Source of the DNA: Stagnihabitans sp038231775 | GTDB taxonomy: Bacteria > Pseudomonadota > Alphaproteobacteria > Rhodobacterales > Rhodobacteraceae | Direction of reading: 5' to 3' | Assembly: GCA_038231775.1 (NCBI GenBank) | Contig: JBBRKS010000032.1 | Span: 1 to 31,189, forward strand | DNA length: 31,189 bases | Shown: positions 14,586-22,874 of the stretch, piece by piece | How the letters are laid out: the number at the start of each line of letters is the position of its first letter | Position numbering within the stretch: position 1 is the first letter of the stretch | The notes under the pieces: generated by a model | Told to the model about the DNA's origin: nothing | Databases searched by the model: none | The model's input: the letters and a program-made list of their open reading frames with translations, nothing else | Position numbers and translations under genes: made by a program

Positions 14586-15203
14586 TCATTTTGGCCAGGA
14601 GGTCATCGCCGGATTGACAGCGACGAACAGGGTTTCACGGCTTGCGCCGTCGTGGGATTGCACAGCCAAACCTTCGACGATGATCGCAAAATAAGTGCTC
14701 AGGGCTTCGATGCCTGTGCCCAGCGTCAAGGCACCTGCGGCCAGTCCAGCTTCCATGAGGGCTCTAATCGTCTGCTTCGCCGCAAGCCGCAACGCAGCAA
14801 AGTGTGCAGCTAATTTCGGGGTGTCGACGGCCGTCTACAACTCACCGCAGGCGATGAAACAGCCCGGGGTCGCGGCAGTGCCTGTGAAACCCGCCACGGC
14901 CTCGTTCAGAAGCGCCGAAATACCGCTCTTGCAACCAGGGGCGGCGAGAAGCGCATGAACCGGAGCCGCGCCGATGCCGGTTCGATAGAATTCAAGGCTC
15001 GCCTGCAGCAGGTCTTCCCTTGACCCAAAGTCCAGATAAAAGCTGGGCGGGGTGATGCCGATCGCCTCTGCCAACTGCGCATTTGAAGTTCCTGCGTGGC
15101 TCCGTGGCCAGAACAGGCCCATCGCCTTCTGCGAAGCCAGATCGCAAACAAAGGTCCGGGGGCGGCCACGAGGGCTTTTTTCAGGTGTTGATCTGTTGTT
15201 CAT
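14586..15203 (-). pseudogene. TetR-family regulator interrupted by an in-frame TAG
   Basis: The coding frame gives a standard TetR protein of about 205 residues. The HTH (RGRPRTFVCDLASQKAMGLFW, NAQLAEAIGITPPSFYLDFGSREDLL) is followed by GCFIACGEL, then a TAG at 14835-14837. The same frame then continues TAVDTPKLAAHFAAL to ALSTYFAIIVEGLAVQSHDGASRETL and a stop at 14586. As both halves stay in one frame and align with a normal TetR, a point nonsense mutation is more likely than a frameshift. The first 122 residues would keep the DNA-binding domain but lose most of the dimer domain. It lies downstream of the FMN reductase gene and could have been its repressor. Confidence 0.8.
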
Positions 15204-15289
15204 CCGATTGATCTACTTAAGTTTTTGGAAGGAGGGGCGCCGAGAAGCCCCTAGCGCAGGAAAGCACGTCAGTCCACTTTGTGGAGCCA

Positions 15290-15814
15290 TCAAAAACATT
15301 GTCTCGAAAAGCGGTTCAGGAAATCAGTCACCAAGGCTCGATTTTGTGGCATGGCTAGCTGAGCCGATACTTCCTGCGGTGACAGCTTGATGAACTCGAA
15401 CCTTAGAAACAGATCAGCTGCGAAGCGCTGGCTGACTGTGGACAGGACCATCCGAAGTTGCACCAGCATGTCGTCGCCGCGATGCGACGCGTGCATCAGC
15501 GCAATGGGTTTGTCGGCAAGTTCATCCCGCGCCACCAGCCAGTCGACCGCGTTCTTCAAGCCACCGGGAATCGATCTGACATATTCGGGGCTTGAAATGA
15601 TCAAGCCGTCGGCCTGCCGGATCATTTCAGCAAACGTCTGAACCGCTACGGGCAAGGGCATGGCGGCATTGTCCGGTGAGAAGACGGGCAAGGTGACCAG
15701 CCCTGCAAACACGGTCACGTCATGATCCGGTCGCGCGATTTGCGACACAGCCCGCAGCATCGCCGTGTTGGTCGAAGCAACGCCTCCACTGCCTGATATT
15801 GCGAGGATTTTCAT
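15290..15814 (-). CDS. NADPH-dependent FMN reductase
   Basis: This 174-residue flavodoxin-like reductase uses NAD(P)H to reduce FMN, quinones or similar acceptors. Seen: the phosphate-binding loop ILAISGSGGVASTNTAMLRAV, the flavin-binding SPEYVRSIPGGLKNAVDWL (family SPEYN-S-PG-LKN--DW) and LADKPIALMHAS. A GTG two codons upstream (15820) is an alternative start. It follows the GST gene at 15929 by about 115 bp on the same strand, so it may be the last intact gene of the long operon. Confidence 0.88.
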   Translation of the reverse strand: MKILAISGSGGVASTNTAMLRAVSQIARPDHDVTVFAGLVTLPVFSPDNAAMPLPVAVQTFAEMIRQADGLIISSPEYVRSIPGGLKNAVDWLVARDELADKPIALMHASHRGDDMLVQLRMVLSTVSQRFAADLFLRFEFIKLSPQEVSAQLAMPQNRALVTDFLNRFSRQCF

Positions 15815-15928
15815 TGCCACTACCTTACGAAAATGCGGGTCACCCGGCCTATCGACGCCGTTTCAGACTTGGCCGAAGGCTGCTGCGTGATACGACTTGG
15901 CGTCTGCCGTCGCGCTCAGACAGGCGGT

Positions 15929-16618
15929 CTAGGCCGGTGCTGACGGCACGACGGACAAGCGGGCTTGCAAGATTTCAGACAGCTGCGATCCGCGTCGTTT
16001 GATGAATTGCTCCAGCAAATCGGGATAGTCGCACGTGACGGCGCCAGCGATGGAACTTCGGCTGGCAAGCGCAGATCGCCAGGCATCTACAGCGGCAAGA
16101 CCCGTCAATATTCCGAAATCTTCGATCCGGTCAAAAGCATCAAAATACCGGAATACCGGTCCGAAAACGACATCTACCAAGCTGAACTGTTCCCCGGCAA
16201 AGTAGGGGCCCTTCGCCAGTTCAAGGTCCAGCCGCACGAATTTGTCACGCAACGCATTGCGTTTTGCGACGAAGGTCTGCGCGTCGCGCGCGGCGTAAAA
16301 GCCCGCAATATCGTTCAGCACGGCCGAGCCAAACTCAATCCACGCCCGATGTCGCGCGCGGTCCAGCAGGTCCGCCGGATGCAGCGGGTGCAGTTGCGTA
16401 TCTTCCAGATATTCAAGGATTGCTGACGATTCGAAGATTGCCACCTCGTCGACCAGAAGCACCGGCGTCTTGCCGAGCGGCGAAATGACAAGGAACCAAT
16501 CCGGCTTGTTGGCGAGGTCGATATCGCTCCGCTTGAAGGCGACACCTTTCTCGGCAAGCGAGATTGCTGCACGCTGAACATAGGGACAAAGCGTGTGGCT
16601 AATCAGATGCAGGGTCAT
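15929..16618 (-). CDS. glutathione S-transferase (3 of 3), omega-like
   Basis: This 229-residue GST carries the N-terminal CPYVQRA motif (LISHTLCPYVQRAAISLAEKG), which puts it in the Cys-containing omega/glutathionyl-reductase-like group that reduces rather than conjugates. SPLGKTPVLL and ESSAILEYLEDT form the glutathione site, and FSLVDVVFGPVFRYFD the C-terminal capping motif. Its ATG overlaps the stop of the Rieske-like gene (ATGA), so both are translated together. Reduction of glutathionyl-quinones is a possible job, inferred from neighbours. Confidence 0.9.
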   Translation of the reverse strand: MTLHLISHTLCPYVQRAAISLAEKGVAFKRSDIDLANKPDWFLVISPLGKTPVLLVDEVAIFESSAILEYLEDTQLHPLHPADLLDRARHRAWIEFGSAVLNDIAGFYAARDAQTFVAKRNALRDKFVRLDLELAKGPYFAGEQFSLVDVVFGPVFRYFDAFDRIEDFGILTGLAAVDAWRSALASRSSIAGAVTCDYPDLLEQFIKRRGSQLSEILQARLSVVPSAPA

Positions 16619-16929
16619 GATGGCTCTCCCCAGACATGGACAAGCGCGTGCCTTTTGATCCGGGTGGGCAGGATCAGCAGACGGGCATCGGACGGCGCAA
16701 GACCTTCAATGTGTCGCCCCTCGGCCGTGTCAAAGCGCGCACCATGCCAAGGGCACACGAACGCACTATCCTTGCACTCCAGCGGTCCACCGAGGCGAAG
16801 ACAAACATTTGCGGTGGCGCAAATGTGATCTTTGCTCCGCCAGACCTGAACTTCACGCCCAAAGACATCAAACACGCGCGCCGCACCCTCTGCGGGAACG
16901 TGGGTTACGCAACAAATGATCTGATTCAT
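16615..16929 (-). CDS. Rieske-type [2Fe-2S] domain protein with a substituted ligand
   Basis: This is a 104-residue single-domain Rieske ferredoxin-like protein. It normally passes electrons using a 2Fe-2S cluster held by CxH and CxxH. The second motif, CPWHGARFD (C59, H62), is intact. The first reads CLRLGGPLE (C43, R45), where family members have CxH-GGPL, so one histidine ligand is arginine. The codon is CGC (16795-16797), one transition from CAC. The start at 16929 is given by GGAGG upstream. It is translationally coupled to the GST downstream. Either the protein is losing function or it holds an altered cluster. It is otherwise well preserved. Confidence 0.82.
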   Translation of the reverse strand: MNQIICCVTHVPAEGAARVFDVFGREVQVWRSKDHICATANVCLRLGGPLECKDSAFVCPWHGARFDTAEGRHIEGLAPSDARLLILPTRIKRHALVHVWGEPS

Positions 16930-16966
16930 CGCAGGACCTCCTCTTGCCGAAATCTTGCAATTTGCG

Positions 16967-17377
16967 TCAATGGAAGTGAGCGATTGAGCGATTGAGCGCG
17001 AAGGCGCCATCGCCAAGCAGGCTTTGCACAGCAGCCAGAAGCGTCAGGTAGGCCGGGTACTCCCAACCGCCATTCGGATAGGCAAACATCCAGCCGTTGC
17101 CGGAATGCGCCCACGCGGCTCCGGCCAGGATCGGCAAGGCGGCAAGTGCCACCCAGCGCGTCTGGACGCCGAGGATCAGCAGGCCGCCCGCCACGACTTC
17201 GGCGGTAAAGACCACATAGGCAAGCCAGCCCGGTAAGACGATGGTTTCGAAGAATTGGGCAGTTCCCGGCAGTGTTAAAACCAACAGCTTCAGAATAAGG
17301 CTGTGCGCCAGAAACATTAGGCCCAGCGCCACACGAAGGAAAAAGGTGGCAAGGTCGGTGAGATATGATTGTGACAT
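16967..17377 (-). CDS. DoxX-family membrane protein
   Basis: This 136-residue DoxX protein has four predicted membrane helices: LATFFLRVALGLMFLAHSLI, GWLAYVVFTAEVVAGGLLIL, WVALAALPILAGAAWAHS and YLTLLAAVQSLLGDGAFAL. DoxX proteins associate with quinone or thiol redox enzymes and with oxidative stress defence. The conserved LRVALGLMFLAHS and WAHSGNGW patterns fit. It starts 42 bp after the PPOX-like gene stop and ends 37 bp before the Rieske start, so it is an internal operon gene. Confidence 0.87.
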   Translation of the reverse strand: MSQSYLTDLATFFLRVALGLMFLAHSLILKLLVLTLPGTAQFFETIVLPGWLAYVVFTAEVVAGGLLILGVQTRWVALAALPILAGAAWAHSGNGWMFAYPNGGWEYPAYLTLLAAVQSLLGDGAFALNRSIAHFH

Positions 17378-17419
17378 GGCGGTTTTCCGTTTTTGGATTT
17401 GATTACAAAGTCTTGAGCC

Positions 17420-18028
17420 CTACCGGTTGACCGCCCTGAGCACGCTCAGTTCCGCCTCCAGCGCCACGATGCGGTCGTCCTTGGCTGCCAAGGCCTTGGC
17501 CACATCTGCCGCCTCAAAGCGCTGCGGGATATGTTGCGGGCAGTTGGCATCCCAAGCCGCAACCGTGAACAGGATCACCTGTTCAGCCCGGGCCTTGTAG
17601 TCGGCGGGCAGCAAGCGCGCTGTCATTTCGGCATCGCCCTCGGCAACTCTCGCGGTGCCCCAGATCTTGATGCGCCTCCGATTGGCGTAGTCGATGAGGA
17701 ACAGATAGGCTTTGGGATTGTCGCTAAGATTGCCGCTAGAGATGAACTGGCGGTTGCCGGCATAGTCGACAAACCCAAGGGTCCGGCTGTCAATCACCTG
17801 CATAAAACCGGCCGGGCCACCGCGATGCTGTATATAGGGTTGTCCATCAGCGTTCGCTGTCGCCAGAAAGACGCTTGTCTGAGCCTCGATGAAGACCTTC
17901 AGATCATCGCTGATCTCGGTTTGCCAGCCGCCCGCTTGTTCCTGATTGGCATAGGCGCGGCGCGACCCCTTGCGGGCTTGTATGGCCTTGACCGTTGGGG
18001 TGAAGGCGACGTCACTTGAATATTCCAC
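17420..18028 (-). CDS. pyridoxamine 5'-phosphate oxidase-fold flavoprotein
   Basis: This 202-residue split-barrel protein belongs to the PNPOx-like/FMN-binding family. The core (DDLKVFIEAQTSVFLATANADGQPYIQHRGGPAGFMQVIDSRTLGFVDYAGNRQF) and NLSDNPKAYLFLIDYANRRRIKIWGTARV are characteristic of the MSMEG-like FMN/F420 binders. The C-terminus, AKDDRIVALEAELSVLRAV, is a coiled coil that may mediate oligomerisation. It starts 11 bp after the DUF1348 gene stop. A reductase or oxidase acting on small molecules is likely, but the substrate is unknown. Confidence 0.85.
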   Translation of the reverse strand: MEYSSDVAFTPTVKAIQARKGSRRAYANQEQAGGWQTEISDDLKVFIEAQTSVFLATANADGQPYIQHRGGPAGFMQVIDSRTLGFVDYAGNRQFISSGNLSDNPKAYLFLIDYANRRRIKIWGTARVAEGDAEMTARLLPADYKARAEQVILFTVAAWDANCPQHIPQRFEAADVAKALAAKDDRIVALEAELSVLRAVNR

Positions 18029-18039
18029 CTTTCGGACCC

Positions 18040-18504
18040 CTACAGACCAAGTTCGCTCAGGCCGGGGTGATCATCCGGTCGGCGCCCTTGGGGCCATTGG
18101 AATTTGCGGTCCGCCTCGGAGATTTCCAGATCATTGATGCTTGCATGGCGTTGTTGCATCAAACCGTCCGCATCAAACTGCCAGTTCTCGTTGCCATAGC
18201 TTCGAAACCAGCGGTCATCGGCGTCGCGCCATTCATAGGCAAAGCGCACCGCGATGCGGTTTTCGTGGAAGGCCCAAACCTGTTTGATCAAGCGGTACTC
18301 CATCTCTCGCACCCATTTTGCGGTCAGGAACGCTTCGATGGCACTGCGGCCGGTCAGGAACGTGGACCGGTTGCGCCATTGGCTGTCGGGCGTATAGGCC
18401 AAAGCCACGCGGGCAGGATCGCGGCTGTTCCAGGCGTCTTCGGCAAGCCGCGCTTTTTGTGCTGCAGTCTCGACGGTGAAGGGCGGCAAGGGTGGGCGGG
18501 ACAT
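18040..18504 (-). CDS. DUF1348 / NTF2-like protein
   Basis: This 154-residue protein has the SnoaL/NTF2-like cone fold of the DUF1348 family (AQKARLAEDAWNSRDPARVALAYTPDSQWRNRSTFLTGRSAIEAFLTAKW, AVRFAYEWRDADDRWFRSYGNENWQF, MQQRHASINDLEI). The conserved RN and W residues line the pocket. The GGAGA six bases before the ATG at 18504 sets the start; another ATG two codons upstream sits directly on that site. The function of the family is unknown, but such proteins are often next to electrophile-inducible enzymes. It lies between the alpha/beta hydrolase and the PPOX-like gene. Confidence 0.85.
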   Translation of the reverse strand: MSRPPLPPFTVETAAQKARLAEDAWNSRDPARVALAYTPDSQWRNRSTFLTGRSAIEAFLTAKWVREMEYRLIKQVWAFHENRIAVRFAYEWRDADDRWFRSYGNENWQFDADGLMQQRHASINDLEISEADRKFQWPQGRRPDDHPGLSELGL

Positions 18505-18619
18505 GTTCATTCTCCATTTATCGGGCAGTCGCCACCGCCAAAGAGCAGTGGCGACCGGGAAGTGTTTTTCTGTTCGGGCGACCGAGTTGACATGGTTGGT
18601 CCATGGTCGCCGGGGGCAG

Positions 18620-19615
18620 TTACATTGCCGACTTGACCTCTTTGTCATAGAAGGCCTTCATCCGTTCGGCGATGAACGGGGCGTTGTCTTCGGCGGCAAA
18701 GTGGCCTGCGTTCAGGCGGTACATCTCTGCCTTGGGCAGATCGCGAAGATACGCTTCCCCGCCTTCGGGCGTGAAGAACGGATCATGCTGACCCCAGAAG
18801 ATGATCGTTTTGGGTTGCTGATCGTGCAGGAACTTCTCCCACACCGGGTAAAGCTCGACATTCTTGCGGTAGTCGTAGAACAGGTCAAGGTTCAGCCGGA
18901 CGTGGCCGGGGCGTGCCATGATCCCGTAATCGTATTCCCAATTGTCCGGGCTGATCAGTTCGGGATGCGACGCACCGGCAAGGTAGATGCCCTTGATGCC
19001 GTCATGGGTCAGGAACGCCGCAAGCGGTTTTTCGTTTTCTGCCGAGCGGTCGATCCACAGCGCCTTGCGAAAGCCATCCCAAGCAGCCGAGAAGCCTTCG
19101 GGATAGGCGTTGGTGTTCTGGATGATCAGCCAGTCGAGTTTGGACGGCGTTTCAGTCACGATGCGAAAACCGACCGGGCCGCCGTAGTCCTGGGCATAAA
19201 GGCCGAAGTGGTCAAAGCCCTTGGCGGCAAGCAGTTTCTTCGTGGTGTCGGCCAGTTTGTCGAACGTGTAATCATAGCTGGCGGGATCGGGCGCATCGCT
19301 GGCCCCAAAGCCCTGATAGTCCGGTGCTATGACATGAAAGCGGTCAGACAGGTCTTCGATCAGCTTGCGGTACTGGTGGCCAGATGCCGGGAAGCCCATC
19401 AGCAGAACCAGTTTGGGCGACTTCGGATCGCCAGCTTCACGGTAGGCGATGTTAAGCCCATCAATGTTCATCGATCCGTATTTGACGTCCGATGACGTTA
19501 CTTCGGGCGTGATGACGGTTGTAGCGTCGGCAAACGCGGGCACTGAGGCAATGATGCCAAGCGTCGTGGCTGTGACGCCAAACGCGGCTGCGAAAAGTTG
19601 GGATTTAAGTTTCAT
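18620..19615 (-). CDS. exported alpha/beta hydrolase, epoxide hydrolase/haloalkane dehalogenase-like
   Basis: This 331-residue hydrolase has an N-terminal signal peptide (FAAAFGVTATTLGIIASVPAFA), so it probably acts in the periplasm. The triad is D143 (YAQDYGGPVG), D278 (GQHDPFF) and H305 (NAGHFAAED), with an oxyanion-site MGFPASG. An aspartate nucleophile points to epoxide hydrolases or haloalkane dehalogenases rather than esterases; the two cannot be told apart here. It starts about 235 bp after the AhpD-like gene and could have its own promoter in that gap. The leader is unusual among enzymes of this type. Confidence 0.87.
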   Translation of the reverse strand: MKLKSQLFAAAFGVTATTLGIIASVPAFADATTVITPEVTSSDVKYGSMNIDGLNIAYREAGDPKSPKLVLLMGFPASGHQYRKLIEDLSDRFHVIAPDYQGFGASDAPDPASYDYTFDKLADTTKKLLAAKGFDHFGLYAQDYGGPVGFRIVTETPSKLDWLIIQNTNAYPEGFSAAWDGFRKALWIDRSAENEKPLAAFLTHDGIKGIYLAGASHPELISPDNWEYDYGIMARPGHVRLNLDLFYDYRKNVELYPVWEKFLHDQQPKTIIFWGQHDPFFTPEGGEAYLRDLPKAEMYRLNAGHFAAEDNAPFIAERMKAFYDKEVKSAM

Positions 19616-19849
19616 CAGGGTATTTCCTCTGTGTTGGGGGTTAAGCTGCCAGAAAGGCCGCAGTTGTTTTCAACTGCGGGTTCGCAGGCTTCAGGCAGCA
19701 GATCTTGCGTCTTGGCCTGCGATTTTCTTGGTGCGTTGTTTGGAAGCGGGCTGCGACATCAACCACAGCATGGCAGGTGGCCCGATCAAATTCGGTGGTG
19801 TTGCCGTCGGCGGCCGTCACGGTAAAACCCGCAACGGCGCTGAGACGGG

Positions 19850-20398
19850 TCAAGCGGCCAAAGCGGCGGTGACGGGGAAGTCGATGACAGTGCCGGCGAC
19901 CGAGTTGATGTAGTTCGTCCATGTGTTCAGCGCGACATGCAGCACGATCTCGATGATCTGGGCATCGTCGTAGCCTGCAAGGCGCACTGCCTCGACCTCG
20001 GCCGCGTCGACATGGCCGCGCTGGCGCACGACACTTGCGGCGAAACGCACGGCGGCATCGGCCTTGGGATCGGTCGAGGTGCCATGGCGATTGGCCAGAA
20101 TCTCGGCGTCATCCAGCTTGGCGAGATTGCGACCAAGGTAGCTGTGCGCGGCAAGGCAATAGCCGCAGTCGTTGATCTCGGCCACCGCAAGTGCGATCCG
20201 TTCGCGGGTCGGTGCCGGCAGGCGGCCCTTGGCAAGGGTACCCGACAGGCCAAGGTAACCTTCCAGAGCAATTGGGCTGGTCGCCACAGTGCGGAACAGG
20301 TTCGGTACCAGGCCGAGTTGTTTCTTCACGGCTTCAAGCATCGACTGTGACGCTTCCGGTGCATCAGCAATGGTCGCAGGAGTGGGAAGACGGGTCAT
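19850..20398 (-). CDS. AhpD-like carboxymuconolactone decarboxylase-family protein
   Basis: This 182-residue alkylhydroperoxidase-type protein has the redox centre CGYCLAAH (C78, C81, H85) with the upstream Glu in AVAEINDCGYC, as in peroxidase-related members of the CMD family. The N-terminal part (SQSMLEAVKKQLGLVPNLFRTVATSPIALEGYLGL) is the standard helical start. The two Cys and the His are intact, so hydroperoxide reduction is likely. The ATG at 20398 is chosen because of AAGGAACC upstream. It is divergent from the LysR gene at 20518 and is the probable first gene of the long minus-strand operon. Confidence 0.9.
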   Translation of the reverse strand: MTRLPTPATIADAPEASQSMLEAVKKQLGLVPNLFRTVATSPIALEGYLGLSGTLAKGRLPAPTRERIALAVAEINDCGYCLAAHSYLGRNLAKLDDAEILANRHGTSTDPKADAAVRFAASVVRQRGHVDAAEVEAVRLAGYDDAQIIEIVLHVALNTWTNYINSVAGTVIDFPVTAALAA

Positions 20399-20517
20399 CG
20401 CGGGTTCCTTTGGGTTCGGTCCTGGCCAGATTGGCCCGACAAATACGAAATACCCTCTTTCATTATCGTTGAGCATCCGGCATCTTTGAAACCTATCATT
20501 CCAAATTATGGAACCTC

Positions 20518-21423
20518 ATGGACCGACTTGATTCCATGGCTGTGCTGCTTGCAGCGGTCGAGGCAGGCTCTCTTTCGGGGGCGGGGAGAATGCTGGGCAT
20601 GCCGTTGCCGACGATCAGCCGCAAACTGTCCGAGCTGGAGGATCATCTGGGTGCGCGTCTGGTGATCCGGACTAGCCGCCAGTTGAGCCTGACCGACGCC
20701 GGGCGCAGCTATGTCGACGCTTGCCAGAGAATTTTGTTGCAGATTGATGAGGCAGAGCGCGCCGTAGCCGGGGAATACGTGGCACCCCGGGGCGGTCTGA
20801 TCATTGCGGCACCAGTGGTATTCGGCCGCCTCCATATGCTGCCGGTTGTGACAGAATTCCTGAAAGCCTATCCCGAGATCGAGGTGCGGCTGATCCAAGC
20901 CGACCGGAATGCCCATCTGTTGGAGGACCATATCGACGTCGCCCTGCGCATCGGCAACCTGCCGGACAGCAGTAACCTCGCAATCCGCCTCGGTGAGGTG
21001 CCGCGCGTCGTCTGTGCCAGCCCGGCGTATCTGGCGCAGCGCGGCATTCCAGAGATGCCGGATGCTCTGACAGAGCACGACTGCATCGCCTTTGACATCC
21101 TGACCTCGTCCGACGGCTGGTCGTTCCGCGAGGGGGGACGCGACCGCCGGGTGGCGATCCGACCCCGACTGGTGGTCAATTCCGCCGAGTCTGCCATCGA
21201 CGCCGCCATCGCGGGTCTTGGGTTTACCCGGGTACTGTCATATCAGATTGCATCAGCCCGCCAAGGCGGCCAGTTGCAACCAGTGCTGGCCGAGTTCCAG
21301 CCACCGGCCTGGCCTGTCAGTCTTGTCTATGCGGCGCAGGGGCAACTGCCGCTGAAGTTGCGCGCGTTCCTCGACTTCGCGGCACCAAGGCTCAAGGCCG
21401 CGTTGCTGAAGGCTGCAGAATAG
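20518..21423 (+). CDS. LysR-family regulator divergent from the ahpD-like gene
   Basis: This 301-residue LysR regulator has an HTH (MAVLLAAVEAGSLSGAGRMLGMPLPTISRKLSELEDHLGARLVIRTSRQLSLTDAG) and a periplasmic-binding-like effector domain (LIIAAPVVFGRLHMLPVVTEFLKAYPEIEVRL, DVALRIGNLPDSS). It is of the AaeR/DmlR-like LTTR subgroup. The 119-bp divergent space contains the control region for both directions. It very likely regulates the ahpD-like gene and perhaps the whole operon downstream of it. The inducer is unknown. Confidence 0.9.
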   Translation: MDRLDSMAVLLAAVEAGSLSGAGRMLGMPLPTISRKLSELEDHLGARLVIRTSRQLSLTDAGRSYVDACQRILLQIDEAERAVAGEYVAPRGGLIIAAPVVFGRLHMLPVVTEFLKAYPEIEVRLIQADRNAHLLEDHIDVALRIGNLPDSSNLAIRLGEVPRVVCASPAYLAQRGIPEMPDALTEHDCIAFDILTSSDGWSFREGGRDRRVAIRPRLVVNSAESAIDAAIAGLGFTRVLSYQIASARQGGQLQPVLAEFQPPAWPVSLVYAAQGQLPLKLRAFLDFAAPRLKAALLKAAE

Positions 21424-21583
21424 GCCAAGGCAAGCGATCTTTTCGATCTCGGATCCTTGCAGCCAACATTCCAAAAACCGGAAGCATATCTCTCGGATTT
21501 GCCGGATATTCCAGATTTAGAAATTGAATTAGTCCTTCGGAGGTCGAAGCAATGGTGCTGAAACCTCTCTGAAAGGAATCCCG

Positions 21584-21967
21584 ATGTCCCGCTTGTCTGC
21601 TCCCTCCCGCGCCTTCCGCCGCCACCTTCCGCGTAGCGCAGCTGCAATCTTTCTGCTGGCAGCGTCTGCCAGCTTCGGCCTGCCTGCCAGCGCCGAAACC
21701 GGCGCCATGGCGAGCGCGTCTCACATGACCTGCGCCGAATTCACGGCGATGGACGCCGCCGGCCAGATGCAGGCGATGGCGGATATGGCTGCCGGTGGCA
21801 TGGCTGCCGCCACCGATGCGATGGCCACCGCCGCCCCGGCAACAGGTGCGATGGCTGATACGGGTGCCATGGCCGATCACAGCGACCTTATGGCGACGCT
21901 TGGCGCCTGCGCGGGTCATGGCGACATGATGGCAACGGATGCGATGCACGCGGCCGCCGGCAATTAA
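21584..21967 (+). CDS. exported Met-rich protein, possibly HdeA-like
   Basis: This 127-residue protein has a signal peptide (RSAAAIFLLAASASFGLPASA) and a mature part extraordinarily rich in Met, Ala and Gly, with short repeats of GAMAD and MADMAAG type. Two cysteines (MTCAEF and GACAGHG) could form a disulfide, and MTCAEFTAMDAA resembles the start of HdeA-type periplasmic chaperones. Methionine and histidine clusters may instead bind copper. The family is not certain. AAAGGAATCCCG precedes the ATG. It precedes the cytochrome b gene by 64 bp, so it may belong to that periplasmic redox operon. Confidence 0.65.
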   Translation: MSRLSAPSRAFRRHLPRSAAAIFLLAASASFGLPASAETGAMASASHMTCAEFTAMDAAGQMQAMADMAAGGMAAATDAMATAAPATGAMADTGAMADHSDLMATLGACAGHGDMMATDAMHAAAGN

Positions 21968-22031
21968 GCCGTTCGGGCGGCGGCGTCTTTCCGCGCTTCC
22001 GCCCGCTCCGGTCTTTCACAGGAGTTTCAAG

Positions 22032-22874
22032 ATGCTGATCTCCCCGATCCCTGATACCAAGGTCTTGCCGCAAGGCGGCGACCTTGTTCGCCGCCACTGG
22101 CTGTCCACACGCCTCTGGCACTGGATCAACGCCGTGACGATGCTCATTCTCTTGATGAGCGGGTTGATGATCTTCAACGCCCATCCTCGGCTGTATTGGG
22201 GTCAGTTCGGCGCCAATCCCGACTACGCCTGGCTGGAGATTGGCAGCGCCGGGGGGCAAGGTTTCCTGCGTCTCGGCAGCCACAGCATCGTTACCACCGG
22301 CATCCTTGGTCAATGGACCGACGGCTTGGGGCACCCGCAGACAAGAGCCTTTCCGAGCTGGGCGACGATCCCGTCCGGCTACAATCTGAGCCTGTCCCGC
22401 CACTGGCACCTGAGCTTCGCCTGGGTATTCGCCACTGGACTAGCCGCCTATGGTTTGCGCAGTTTCCTGAACGGCCACCTGCGCCGCGACCTGTTGCCCC
22501 AGCCGGCCGAACTGCGCCCGAGCCACATCTGGCAGGATATCCGCGATCACGCTGCCCTGAATTTTCCCAAGGGGATCGCGGCGCTGCGCTACAACGTTCT
22601 GCAGAAGGCCGCCTACCTTGGGGTGCTTGGCCTGTTGCTGCCGACGATGGTGCTCAGCGGGATGACCATGTCGCCCGGTCTGGATGCCGCCCTGCCTTGG
22701 CTGCTCGACCTGTTCGGCGGCCGCCAATCGGCCCGCTCCATCCACTTCATCGCTGCCGGCCTGCTGGTTCTGTTCGTCATCGTCCATCTGTTGATGGTCC
22801 TGCTCGCCGGCCCGTTCAACGAAATCAGATCCATGATCACTGGCTGGTTCCGCCTTCCTGAGGAGAAACGCTGA
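22032..22874 (+). CDS. cytochrome b/b6-type membrane subunit
   Basis: This 280-residue membrane protein of the cytochrome b561/Ni-Fe-hydrogenase-b-like family is a haem-binding quinol-linked subunit. The His residues RRHWLSTRLWHWINA (H22, H30), RHWHLSFAWVF and RSIHFIAAGLLVLFVIVHLLMVLL are the probable haem ligands, and about four membrane helices are visible. A GGAG seven bases upstream fixes the start. Its TGA overlaps the next ATG (TGATG), so it is coupled to the molybdoenzyme. It should pass electrons between the quinone pool and that enzyme. Confidence 0.87.
   Translation: MLISPIPDTKVLPQGGDLVRRHWLSTRLWHWINAVTMLILLMSGLMIFNAHPRLYWGQFGANPDYAWLEIGSAGGQGFLRLGSHSIVTTGILGQWTDGLGHPQTRAFPSWATIPSGYNLSLSRHWHLSFAWVFATGLAAYGLRSFLNGHLRRDLLPQPAELRPSHIWQDIRDHAALNFPKGIAALRYNVLQKAAYLGVLGLLLPTMVLSGMTMSPGLDAALPWLLDLFGGRQSARSIHFIAAGLLVLFVIVHLLMVLLAGPFNEIRSMITGWFRLPEEKR

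Noticed and set aside
14835..14837. Amber codon read as pyrrolysine or suppressed
   Set aside because: No pyrrolysine genes are visible, and the codon falls in an ordinary TetR protein; a nonsense mutation is simpler.
18476..19495. Long plus-strand frame (339 codons) opposite the alpha/beta hydrolase gene
   Set aside because: It is antisense to a clearly conserved hydrolase with an intact triad; long open antisense frames are common in high-GC DNA.
19626..19849. Gap between the ahpD-like and hydrolase genes as a hidden gene
   Set aside because: A short minus-strand frame exists, but it lacks a start site and any family pattern.
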